The notes under the pieces were generated by a model. It was not told the origin of the DNA. It saw only the letters and a program-made list of their open reading frames with translations, and did not search any database. DNA of 64,000 nt. It comes from Chromohalobacter nigrandesensis (lineage in GTDB: Bacteria > Pseudomonadota > Gammaproteobacteria > Pseudomonadales > Halomonadaceae). Location: the NCBI RefSeq assembly GCF_023061285.1, contig NZ_JAKGAM010000001.1, positions 682,001-746,000 on the forward strand. Reading direction: 5' to 3'. Position numbers and translations under genes: made by a program. The stretch's first letter is position 1. Each line of letters begins with the position of its first letter. Shown here piece after piece: positions 18,317 through 27,863 of the stretch.

Positions 18317-19294
18317 ATGCACGCAGCGAACGCCCAGGCTTTCTGGATACAGGCACCGGGGCACGGTGAAATCAGACAGCACGCCCTGCCCGACCTCCAG
18401 GCGCATGAGCTGTTGATCAGAACACGCTACAGCGCCGTCAGTCGCGGCACCGAAAGTCTGGTATTTCAAGGCAAGATCCCGGAGAGCGAATACACCCGCA
18501 TGCGCGCGCCCTTTCAGGAAGGCGATTTCCCGGGGCCGGTCAAATATGGCTATGCCAACGTCGGCGTGGTCGAAGAAGGGCCGGGGGCCTGGCGTGGCCG
18601 CGAGGTATTCTGTCTTTATCCGCACCAGACACGCTACGTCGTTCCTCTCGAGTCCGTCGTGCCACTACCCGAGGATCTTCCCGCCGCGCGTGCAGTCCTC
18701 GCGGCCAACATGGAAACCGCCGTCAATGCCCTGTGGGACGCCGCCCCACGCGTCGGCGACCGGATCAGTGTCGTCGGCGCCGGCGTGGTCGGCAGCCTGG
18801 TCGCCTGGTTATGCCAACAAACGGCTGGCGCGCGCGTGCAACTGCTCGACATCGATGCCGGCAAGGCCGAACTGGCCGCCGCACTGGGCCTGCCCTTTCG
18901 CCACCCACGCGATGCCGAGGACGAGCAAGACATCGTGATCAACGCCAGCGGCAGCCCTCACGGCCTGCGCAGCGCTCTGGAGCTGGCGGGATACGAAGCG
19001 GAGATCATCGAGCTGAGCTGGTTCGGACGCGACGAGGTCACGCTGCCGCTCGGCGAGGCTTTTCACTCGCGGCGATTGACCCTGCGTGCCAGCCAGGTGG
19101 GCGGGGTCTCCCCGGCCAGACGCGCGCGACGCAGCCATGCCCAGCGTCTGCAACTGGCCCTGACGCTACTTCGCGATGCCCGCCTCGATGCCTTGATCGA
19201 CGCTGAAAGCGATTTTCACGACTTGCCCACTACATTGGCACGCCTGAGCGACACGGATCGCCCGGCGCTATGCCATCGCATACGCTATTCGTGA
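18317..19294 (+). CDS. BchC-like MDR dehydrogenase of the pterin/lipid cluster
   Basis: Medium-chain dehydrogenase/reductase fold of 325 residues from the ATG at 18317 with an AAGGAGA site. The N-terminal GroES-like part includes SAVSRGTESLVFQGKIP and PVKYGYANVGVVEEG, close to the BchC type. The cofactor loop SVVGAGVVGSLVAWL is at 151-165 and ends with the acidic LLDID, which favours NAD. No structural zinc cysteine cluster is seen. The substrate is unknown. It is the first gene of an operon with the PTPS-like, GT4, methyltransferase and flippase-like genes. Confidence 0.75.
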   Translation: MHAANAQAFWIQAPGHGEIRQHALPDLQAHELLIRTRYSAVSRGTESLVFQGKIPESEYTRMRAPFQEGDFPGPVKYGYANVGVVEEGPGAWRGREVFCLYPHQTRYVVPLESVVPLPEDLPAARAVLAANMETAVNALWDAAPRVGDRISVVGAGVVGSLVAWLCQQTAGARVQLLDIDAGKAELAAALGLPFRHPRDAEDEQDIVINASGSPHGLRSALELAGYEAEIIELSWFGRDEVTLPLGEAFHSRRLTLRASQVGGVSPARRARRSHAQRLQLALTLLRDARLDALIDAESDFHDLPTTLARLSDTDRPALCHRIRYS

Positions 19295-19388
19295 CGCCAC
19301 CGCCATGCGGTGGCGCCCATCCAACACGCCTAACCAGTAACACGCATGACCGGTATTACGCATCGGCAATACATAAGGAGTCACACGG

Positions 19389-19787
19389 ATGTTCAGCCTG
19401 ACGGTTAGAGACCACTTCATGATCGCGCACAGCTTCAACGGCGAGATCTTCGGCCCTGCACAGCGCTTGCATGGCGCCACCTATGTGGTCGATGTCGCCT
19501 TCAAGCGCCCCGAACTCGACCGCGATGACCTCATCGTCGATATCGGCTTGGCCAGCCAGACGCTGTCGCGCGTGCTGAGCGATCTCAATTTCAATAACCT
19601 CGACGACGTGCCCGAATTCCGGGGGCGCAACACCACTACCGAGTTCATGGCCAAGGTGATTTTCGAACGGCTCACCCACGCCATCCGCCAGGGCGAACTC
19701 GGCGAGACCGGGCATGGCCTGACGGCCCTCGGCGTCACGCTGCATGAATCGCATATCGCCTGGGCGAGTTACGAGGGCGCGGTATGA
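19389..19787 (+). CDS. COG0720 (6-pyruvoyltetrahydropterin synthase/QueD-like) protein lacking catalytic residues
   Basis: Protein of 132 residues with the T-fold pattern of PTPS/QueD. His14 and His28 keep two zinc-ligand positions, but the usual LHGH motif reads LHGA (Ala30 for the third His). The nucleophile Cys position is Ala24, and the DHHYLN segment reads NFNNLD (67-72), so the catalytic His is also absent. The late Glu120 in LHESH remains. It therefore matches neither the QueD (CxxxHGH) nor the PTPS-III (ExxxHGH) type. The ribosome site AAGGAGT is good, and the stop overlaps the GT4 start by four bases. It may bind a pterin or pyrimidine, or catalyse a different step. Confidence 0.8.
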   Translation: MFSLTVRDHFMIAHSFNGEIFGPAQRLHGATYVVDVAFKRPELDRDDLIVDIGLASQTLSRVLSDLNFNNLDDVPEFRGRNTTTEFMAKVIFERLTHAIRQGELGETGHGLTALGVTLHESHIAWASYEGAV

Positions 19788-20833
19788 GTCATCCCGTGAC
19801 CCTCATCGTCGCTGGCAACCCCGCGCAGTTGACCGGCGGCTACGTCTACGACGCACGCGTCGTCGCGGCCCTGCGCGAACACGGCTGGCCGGTCGAGGTG
19901 ATCGGCCTCGAGGGGCGTTTTCCCGAACCCGACGCCACGGCGCAAAAGGCCCTGGAAAACGCCTTGGCGGCCCAGCCCGAGGGTGCCCATGTGATCATCG
20001 ATGGACTCGCGATGGGTGGCTTGCCCGACGTCCTCGAGACCCATACCCAGCGCCTGACGCTCACCGCCCTGATCCACCATCCGCTCGCCGATGAAACCGG
20101 CCTCGGCGACGCCGAGCGCGAGCGCTTCTTGATCAGCGAGACGCGCGCGCTGTCGGCGGTGCGCGACGTCATCGTCACCAGCCTCTTCACCGCGCGGCGT
20201 CTGGCGGATTTTCAGGTGGCTGCGCAGCGCTTGCACGTGGTCGAACCCGGCGTGACGCGCGCCACGCCGGCACATGGCAACGGCGATGTGCCGCGCCTTT
20301 TGTGCGTGGCCACGGTCACCCCGCGCAAGGGACATGACGTGCTCGTCGAGGCGCTGGCCACGCTGACCGACCTGCCCTGGACATGCGACTGCATCGGCGG
20401 CCTGGATCGCGCGCCGGCGCATGTCGCGCACGTCCAGCAACGTATCGCCGCCCATGGCCTGGAAGAACGCATTCACCTGCTCGGCGAGCGATCCGCCGAT
20501 GCTCTGGACAAGGCCTATCACACCAGCGATATCTTCGTGCTGCCCTCGCATTACGAGGGCTACGGCATGGTCGTCAGCGAAGCCCTTGCACATGCCTTGC
20601 CCGTGGTTACCACCACCGGCGGCGCCCTCGCTCATACTCTGCCCGACGATGCCGGCCTCAAGGTGCCGCCCGGCGATGTCGAGGCCCTCGCCGCTGCGCT
20701 GCGCGAGATGCTCGGCGATCCGCGCAAGCGTCAAGCATGGTGCGAAGGTGCCGAGCGCGCCCAGGCCTCGCTGCGCGACTGGTCACAGGTCGGCGCGGCC
20801 TTCGCCGCCGCCTTGCAGCGAGGCGCCGCATGA
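19784..20833 (+). CDS. GT4-family glycosyltransferase
   Basis: GT-B fold enzyme of 349 residues. The C-terminal half shows [20 protein letters not shown] and the E-x7-E donor motif [11 protein letters not shown], then [20 protein letters not shown], typical of GT4. The start ATG overlaps the upstream PTPS-like stop, and the stop overlaps the next methyltransferase start, both as ATGA. It transfers an unknown activated sugar to an unknown acceptor at the cytoplasmic face. Context suggests glycosylation of the product of this cluster. Confidence 0.85.
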   Translation: MSHPVTLIVAGNPAQLTGGYVYDARVVAALREHGWPVEVIGLEGRFPEPDATAQKALENALAAQPEGAHVIIDGLAMGGLPDVLETHTQRLTLTALIHHPLADETGLGDAERERFLISETRALSAVRDVIVTSLFTARRLADFQVAAQRLHVVEPGVTRATPAHGNGDVPRLLCVATVTPRKGHDVLVEALATLTDLPWTCDCIGGLDRAPAHVAHVQQRIAAHGLEERIHLLGERSADALDKAYHTSDIFVLPSHYEGYGMVVSEALAHALPVVTTTGGALAHTLPDDAGLKVPPGDVEALAAALREMLGDPRKRQAWCEGAERAQASLRDWSQVGAAFAAALQRGAA

Positions 20834-21696
20834 ACACCGCCGGTACGTTCAGCGAATCCTGGCTGGCGCAGCGCGAGCAGGCCGATCACGACGCCCGCGC
20901 CATGGCGCCCTTGCACGCCGCCAGTGACTGGCTTGCCACGCGTGGGAGCCACGTTCCCTGGCAACTACTCGATCTGGGCAGTGGCAGCGGCGCCAATGTA
21001 CGCTACCTCGCGCCTCGCTTGCCCGGCACTCAGCACTGGTGCCTGGTCGATCATGACGATTCTCTGCTCGATCATGCCGTGGGGCGCTGTCAGTCCTTGC
21101 GCGATAACGCGGGAGCGCCTATCCACGTGACCACGCAACAGCGCGACCTGCATGCCCTCGAGGCATCGTGGTTCACCGGTATCGACCTCGTCACCGCCTC
21201 GGCGTTGTGCGATCTGGTCAGTGCTGACTGGGTCGAGGCCCTGGCCGACGCCTGCGCGGCCCAAGGCGCCGCGGCACTGATCACGCTCAGCGTGGATGGC
21301 GAAATTCATTTCCAGGCCGATAACGTGGCAGTCAATGACGCCGAAGATGCCTGGCTCTTCGCGCTCCTCGCCGCGCATCAACGCCGCGACAAGGGCCTGG
21401 GTCCCGCGCTGGGCACCACGGCACCCCAGACATTGATCGAAGCCTTCACCGCCAGAGGCTTTCACCTCGTCGACGCTGAAAGCCCCTGGCGCCTGACGCC
21501 GGCGCAACGCCCCCTGGCGCTGAGCCTGATCGACGGCTGGGCCAACGCCGCCCGCGAACAAGCGCCACATGATCGTCAGCGCATCGAGCGCTGGTGGCAA
21601 CATCGCCGGGAGGCCCTCGAGCGGGGCCGACTCGATCTATACGTCGGGCACCGCGACCTGTTCGCCGCCCCGGGGCCCGCCCATGCGTCCCGCTAA
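20830..21696 (+). CDS. Class I SAM-dependent methyltransferase
   Basis: The 288 residues begin at the ATG overlapping the glycosyltransferase stop. SAM motif I is LLDLGSGSG at 46-54, followed by the acidic LVDHDDSLL. The C-terminal third has no domain I can name. The frame continues upstream as a shadow of the GT4 gene, so the coupled ATG was chosen. The stop overlaps the membrane-protein gene by 14 bases. The substrate is probably an intermediate or the final lipid-linked product of the cluster. Confidence 0.82.
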   Translation: MNTAGTFSESWLAQREQADHDARAMAPLHAASDWLATRGSHVPWQLLDLGSGSGANVRYLAPRLPGTQHWCLVDHDDSLLDHAVGRCQSLRDNAGAPIHVTTQQRDLHALEASWFTGIDLVTASALCDLVSADWVEALADACAAQGAAALITLSVDGEIHFQADNVAVNDAEDAWLFALLAAHQRRDKGLGPALGTTAPQTLIEAFTARGFHLVDAESPWRLTPAQRPLALSLIDGWANAAREQAPHDRQRIERWWQHRREALERGRLDLYVGHRDLFAAPGPAHASR

Positions 21697-22663
21697 GGCG
21701 ACCCTCGTACGCCTGGGCGTGAGCCTGGCGCTGATCGGGGTGCTCGCCTGGCAACTCGACACGCGGACGCTGCGTGACGCCTTCGCCACCCCCGCGCCGG
21801 GCTGGCTGTTGCTGGCATGGGCCCTCAGCGTACCCCAGGTGGTGCTCTCCGCCTGGCGCTGGCGCCTGACCGCCCGACGCATGGGGCTTAAGTTGCCGCT
21901 GCGCCGTGCCGTGGCGGAATACTACATGGCTACCTTTCTCAACCAGGTACTGCCGGGCGGCGTCATTGGCGACGCCTCGCGGGCCTGGCGCCATGCCCGG
22001 TCGAGCAGCGACCGCCCACGGGCGTGGCGCGCGGTGATCATCGAACGCCTCTCCGGCCAACTGATGCTGGCCGTAATCGCCATCGCGGGGCTCATGGCCT
22101 CATCGGACTTGCGCGATAGCGTACTCGGTAGCCTTGTCCGGCTGGGTAATGTCCCTGGTGCGCTGACGATAGGGATCATCATGCTGGGCGGACTGGGAAT
22201 CTGGGGCTATCGCCGTCCGCCGGCCTGGCTACGCGACACGCTGGGCGATCTCGGCGCCGCCCTGGTCGCCTCGCGCATGTGGTTCTGGCAATGCCTCAGT
22301 TCGCTGGGTGTGGTGGCGAGCTATATCGCCATCTACGCCATCGCCGCTCGTGGCGTGGGGGCCGATATCCACCTCGCCACCCTATTGCCGTTGATTCCGC
22401 CGGTGCTGATGGTCATGGCGATTCCCCTCTCGGTAGCCGGTTGGGGATTGCGCGAGAGCGCCGCCGCATTGGTGTGGATGGGGGCCGGGCTGGATCCCGC
22501 CCAGGGCGTGGCCATTTCACTGGTCTACGGGGTCATCGTGCTGGTCTCGAGCCTGCCGGGCGCCTGGCTGCTCTGCCGCCGTCGTCCCCCGCGCCGGGGT
22601 CGCGAGACTCGGACAGGCGCTCCGCTAACGAGCAAGCGTGGAGGAGGCTGCCATGCGCGATGA
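21683..22663 (+). CDS. UPF0104/AglD-like flippase-like membrane protein
   Basis: Integral membrane protein of 326 residues with about eight hydrophobic spans, related to the lysylphosphatidylglycerol-synthase transmembrane region (the MprF flippase domain, without its synthase part). Motifs include YYMATFLNQVLPGGVIGDASRAW, written here as YYMATFLNQVLP then GGVIGD, and the late GWGLRESA. It is the last gene of the operon and is translationally overlapped. It would fit a step moving the lipid product across the inner membrane. It ends six bases before the palindromic-ended repeat. Confidence 0.8.
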   Translation: MRPAKATLVRLGVSLALIGVLAWQLDTRTLRDAFATPAPGWLLLAWALSVPQVVLSAWRWRLTARRMGLKLPLRRAVAEYYMATFLNQVLPGGVIGDASRAWRHARSSSDRPRAWRAVIIERLSGQLMLAVIAIAGLMASSDLRDSVLGSLVRLGNVPGALTIGIIMLGGLGIWGYRRPPAWLRDTLGDLGAALVASRMWFWQCLSSLGVVASYIAIYAIAARGVGADIHLATLLPLIPPVLMVMAIPLSVAGWGLRESAAALVWMGAGLDPAQGVAISLVYGVIVLVSSLPGAWLLCRRRPPRRGRETRTGAPLTSKRGGGCHAR

Positions 22664-22669
22664 CGCAGA

Positions 22670-22806
22670 GGGTATTTACAAAAGGGCTGCACTCGACAAT
22701 CCGGCGTTAAAATCGGCCTCAAAAGACTCATTTACCCCATGTAAACTCCGTGTTTTCGGCCAATTTTGCCTTGTCTTGCCATCGTTCGCCTGTTTTGTAA
22801 ACACCC
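22670..22806. repeat. Palindromic-ended dispersed repeat, copy 1
   Basis: This 137-bp element has ends GGGTATTTACAAAA and TTTTGTAAACACCC, an inverted repeat with two mismatches. Its interior aligns along its length to the reverse complement of 24929-25069, sharing for example GGCGTTAAAA, CTCATTTAC, GTAAACTCCG and TTTTGCCTTGTC. It sits between convergent genes and stops two bases before the reductase stop codon. It contains no gene. A MITE- or REP-like element that may also act as a bidirectional terminator is the likely nature. Confidence 0.8.
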
Positions 22807-22808
22807 TC

Positions 22809-23654
22809 TTACACCGTATGACCGGGACGCAGCGTCAGATCGAACAGCGTGTCGTCGCCCATCGCGAACGTGCGACACGGCGGACGCAGGGCCGCGTCGA
22901 GGGTCTCGATTTCGGCCAGGCTCACCGCCGGGCGCCCCGAGCCGATCAACAGCGGCGCCACGACCACATGCAGGCGATCGAGCTGGCCATCTGCCAGAAA
23001 ACGCGACACGGTTTGCCCGCCGCCTTCGATGAGCACCCGGTGAAGACCGCGTGCCGCCAGGGTATCGAGCAGCGCTGCGGGCGTCAGGCCGGCGGCACTC
23101 TCGGGCACCAGCGATTCGACGTGTCCGCCCAGGGTATCGCGCGGCAGCGGATGCCGGGTGATATGCAGCGTCGAGGCATCGCCGTGCTGGAACACGCCGC
23201 TGGTCGCGGGAACGCGGCCGTTGGGGTCGAGAATCACGCGTACCGGATTGTCTCCCGGCACATGCCGCACGGTGAGTTGCGGGTCGTCGGCACAGGCCGT
23301 GCCCGCCCCGATGATCACGGCATCGACCAGCGCGCGCAGGCGGTGCAGGTGCACGCGGCTGGCCTCGCCGGTGACGTAGTGCGAGGCGCCGGTGATCGTG
23401 GCGATACGTCCATCGAGGCTCTGCCCGAGTTGCGCGATGACGAAGCGCCCGGGTGTCGCACTGCTCGGCAACAGACTATCGAGCAGCGCCGTCGCCTCCG
23501 CCGTGACCGGGCCCTCGGCTTGCCAGGCGCCGCCGCGCCAGACGCGCAGCCGGCCATCCGCCAGCGTCAACGCCGCATGGGCGCCCCAGTCCTCGCGTCG
23601 AGCCTCGCAAATCGCCTGCCAGGCCAGCGCCACATCGAGTGTCGCAGGACTCAT
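22809..23654 (-). CDS. RibD C-terminal-type reductase without deaminase domain
   Basis: Of 281 residues from the ATG at 23654 (GGGAGA ribosome site), about 1-70 match nothing I know. Residues 71-281 are a RibD_C/DHFR-fold reductase: FVIAQLGQSLDGRIAT at 71-86, GAGTACADDPQLTVR near 116-130 and LIEGGGQTVSRFL towards the end. The deaminase domain of bacterial RibD (HAE and PCxxC zinc motifs) is missing. It may reduce the ribose of a pyrimidine formed by the adjacent cyclohydrolase, as in the archaeal and fungal order of riboflavin synthesis. It is divergent from that gene. Confidence 0.82.
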   Translation of the reverse strand: MSPATLDVALAWQAICEARREDWGAHAALTLADGRLRVWRGGAWQAEGPVTAEATALLDSLLPSSATPGRFVIAQLGQSLDGRIATITGASHYVTGEASRVHLHRLRALVDAVIIGAGTACADDPQLTVRHVPGDNPVRVILDPNGRVPATSGVFQHGDASTLHITRHPLPRDTLGGHVESLVPESAAGLTPAALLDTLAARGLHRVLIEGGGQTVSRFLADGQLDRLHVVVAPLLIGSGRPAVSLAEIETLDAALRPPCRTFAMGDDTLFDLTLRPGHTV

Positions 23655-23684
23655 ACGGTCTCCCGTGCCGTGTGCCAACGAATA

Positions 23685-23694
23685 TGTCATGACA
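23685..23694. promoter_or_regulatory. Palindrome TGTCATGACA between reductase and cyclohydrolase genes
   Basis: A perfect 10-bp palindrome lies midway in the 83-base divergent gap. A second half, GACACGTCATC, follows directly. Its position suits one regulator controlling both directions. No regulator gene lies next to it, so the assignment as operator is tentative. Confidence 0.4.
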
Positions 23695-23737
23695 CGTCAT
23701 CGAAGCATTACGACGCGCAAAAACCAAGGAGAGGCTC

Positions 23738-24892
23738 ATGAGACAGGTAGAACGTGCGATCTTCGATTTGCGCCGCGGCCTTCCGGTCGTGCTGCGCACC
23801 CCGCAAGACGACGTCTTGATCCAGCCACTGGAAGGCATCGACGATACCGCCCTGAGCGCGCTCGCTGATATGGCCGGTCACGCGCCCGGTCTAGTGATTA
23901 CCACGCATCGACTCGCTTCCCTGGGCACGCACGCGCCCGAGGGCGCCGACGCAGTCCGCCTGCCCCTCGGCACGCATCACCGCGCCAGCGATGTCGTCGC
24001 CTGGGCGATGGCGGCCATGGCCGAGCCTCCGGGCATCCAGCCACCCGCCCCCGCCTCAGCGGCGGAAACGGCCGCGCTGAATTTGATGCGGCGTGGCCAG
24101 TTAGTGCCCGCCGCGCTCAGCGCCCGTGTCGACGCCACGCGGCGCGAAGCCATGGCTGCGCTCATCGACGACGGCACCCTGCTTGGTGTAGCACTCGACG
24201 ACGTGCAACGCTACGGCGAAGGTGACACGACCACCCTCAAGCGTATCAGCGAAGCCAACGTGCCCCTCGCCGATGCCGAACAGGCCCGCTTCGTGCTTTT
24301 TCGCGAAAGCGACGGCCTGCGCGAACATCTAGCGGTGCTGGTCGGCGATCCCACCGAGTGGGCGGACGCCGTGCCCGTGCGTCTGCATTCGGCCTGCCTG
24401 ACGGGCGATCTGTTCGGCAGCCTGCGCTGCGATTGCGGCGAGCAGTTACGCACCAGCGTGGCGGCCATTAGCGAACATGGCGGTGGCATCCTGCTGTATC
24501 TCGCCCAGGAAGGACGCGGTATCGGCCTGGCCAACAAGCTGCGTGCCTATGGCCTGCAGGATACCGGACTGGACACCGTCGATGCCGATCAGGTGCTGGG
24601 CTTCGGCGAGGACGAGCGGCAGTACCGCGCCGCGCTGCAGATGCTCGCCGAGCTTGCCGTCACGCGTATCGCGCTGTTGACCAACAATCCCGAAAAGATC
24701 GCGGCCATGAGCCTCGGCGGCATCGATGTGATGGGTCGCGAAGCCTGCTATGGCAAACTCAACGAGCACAATCGGCGCTACCTGAGCGCCAAGGCCGAAC
24801 GCGCCGGCCACTGGCTGGAGGACGTGCTCGAAAGCCGCGATGTCAGCGACAGGCACGCCCTGCACCGCGATACCTCCGGCTCGCTCGAATGA
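23738..24892 (+). CDS. GTP cyclohydrolase II with degenerate N-terminal RibB-like domain
   Basis: Converts GTP to a 2,5-diamino-6-ribosylamino-pyrimidinone phosphate, formate and pyrophosphate. Of 384 residues, about 165-375 form the cyclohydrolase: zinc ligands Cys220, Cys231 and Cys233 in CLTGDLFGSLRCDCG, Tyr254 and Arg260 in ILLYLAQEGRGIGL. The Tyr is retained, so full opening rather than a formylated product is expected. Residues 1-150 resemble the size of a DHBP synthase domain, but the DREN acid motif is absent. The ribosome site AAGGAGAGG is strong. Probably a specialised paralogue rather than the housekeeping ribA. Confidence 0.87.
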   Translation: MRQVERAIFDLRRGLPVVLRTPQDDVLIQPLEGIDDTALSALADMAGHAPGLVITTHRLASLGTHAPEGADAVRLPLGTHHRASDVVAWAMAAMAEPPGIQPPAPASAAETAALNLMRRGQLVPAALSARVDATRREAMAALIDDGTLLGVALDDVQRYGEGDTTTLKRISEANVPLADAEQARFVLFRESDGLREHLAVLVGDPTEWADAVPVRLHSACLTGDLFGSLRCDCGEQLRTSVAAISEHGGGILLYLAQEGRGIGLANKLRAYGLQDTGLDTVDADQVLGFGEDERQYRAALQMLAELAVTRIALLTNNPEKIAAMSLGGIDVMGREACYGKLNEHNRRYLSAKAERAGHWLEDVLESRDVSDRHALHRDTSGSLE

Positions 24893-24898
24893 CGTGAT

Positions 24899-24917
24899 GC
24901 GCGCCATGCTGGCGCGC
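24899..24917 (+). terminator. Hairpin after the cyclohydrolase gene
   Basis: The stem GCGCGCC/GGCGCGC with loop ATGCT begins seven bases after the stop. The following CTCTCACTCT is only partly T-rich, so this is a weak intrinsic terminator at best. The adjacent repeat may add to termination. Confidence 0.4.
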
Positions 24918-24928
24918 CTCTCACTCTA

Positions 24929-25069
24929 GGCTATGTACGAAAAGTCGGCGAGCGAAGGTCAGACAAGGCAAAAATCTGCGAAAAGGCGGAGTTTACGGGG
25001 TGTAAATGAGTACTTTGAGCTGATTTTTAACGCCGTATGGCCGAGCACAGGCAGTTTTCGTACATAGCC
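24929..25069. repeat. Palindromic-ended dispersed repeat, copy 2
   Basis: This 141-bp element has perfect 15-bp terminal inverted repeats (GGCTATGTACGAAAA and its complement). It is homologous to 22670-22806 in the opposite orientation. It lies between the convergent cyclohydrolase and creatininase genes, and its last base is the first base of the creatininase stop codon as read on the plus strand. Both copies thus occupy the same kind of site. No gene is carried, so any transposase would have to act from elsewhere. Confidence 0.85.
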
Positions 25070-25895
25070 TACGGGGAGCGTTCGCGCAGTTGGCCCAGAT
25101 CGAAGCAGCCGGCTTCCTCGATCACGCTCGCCAGGCGCGCGGCGAAATGCGCCACCAGGCGCTCCCCCAGGGCCGGCGCGGCCAGAGTCGCGTTGCCCAC
25201 CACGCCGCTGGGGTGCAGGTCCTGCGCCATCCAGGCGAAACCGGCATCGCCCTCGGGCAACAGCGTGCGTCCTGCACGTTCCTGATGGGCGCCCAGCGAG
25301 ACCGCTTCGTCGAGCTCGGCCCGGCGGACCTTGTGCGGCGCCAGATGCATCATCATCGCGGTTTCCAGCGCCCCGCCGTGCAGTCCGTGGCGCAACTCCT
25401 CGGCGGGCAGCGCGTCTTCGGGCGGCGTGAAGCGAAAGTAATTCGCCTTGATCACCAGCAAACCATGCCGCTGGCGTAACTTGAGTGCCGCCAGGTCGAC
25501 CACCGCCTTGTTGCCGCCATGGCTGTTGAACAGCACCAGACGGCGAATGCCCGCACGCGCCACGCTGGCACCGATATCCACCAGGTGGGCGATGGCCGTC
25601 TCCGGCGTCAGACTCAAGGTGCCGGCGAAGTCGCCATGCTCGAGGCTCGACCCCACCGCCAGGGTGGGCAGTATCAGCACATCCCGCGACGCCTCGACAC
25701 GTGTGCACATCGCCGCGACCAGGCCCTCGACGATATCCACGTCGGTGGAAAGCGGCAGGTGCGCGCCATGCTGTTCGATGGCCCCCAGCGGCAACAACGC
25801 CACGCTCTCCGGGCCTACGCATCGGGCCAGCTCGGGGCTGCTCAACGACGCCCAGTCGACGCCACCGTTCGCAGTATTTTCAGGCGATGAAGCGT

Positions 25896-25899
<4 letters not shown>
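25069..25899 (-). CDS. Creatininase-family amidohydrolase (ArfB/MftE-like)
   Basis: Metal-dependent amidohydrolase of 276 residues with the family ligands Glu42, His44 and Asp53 in LGAIEQHGAHLPLSTD, the loop NSHGGN, and the Glu in HGGALETAMM. Relatives include creatininase, archaeal ArfB formamide hydrolase of riboflavin synthesis and MftE peptidase. The ATG overlaps the recD stop (ATGA) with a GGAGGAGAG site, so it is cotranscribed with recCBD, yet it also converges on the cyclohydrolase gene. An ArfB-like step on a GTP-derived pyrimidine is attractive but unproven. Confidence 0.83.

Positions 25900-27859
<1,960 letters not shown>

Positions 27860-27863
<4 letters not shown>

Noticed and set aside
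22638-23741. 367-codon plus-strand frame starting in the flippase-like gene
   Set aside because: Crosses the repeat element and is antisense to the RibD-type reductase, whose motifs are clear.
24959-25822. 287-codon minus-strand frame across the repeat at 24929-25069
   Set aside because: Shadow of the creatininase gene in another frame that runs into the repeat; no start signal or domain.
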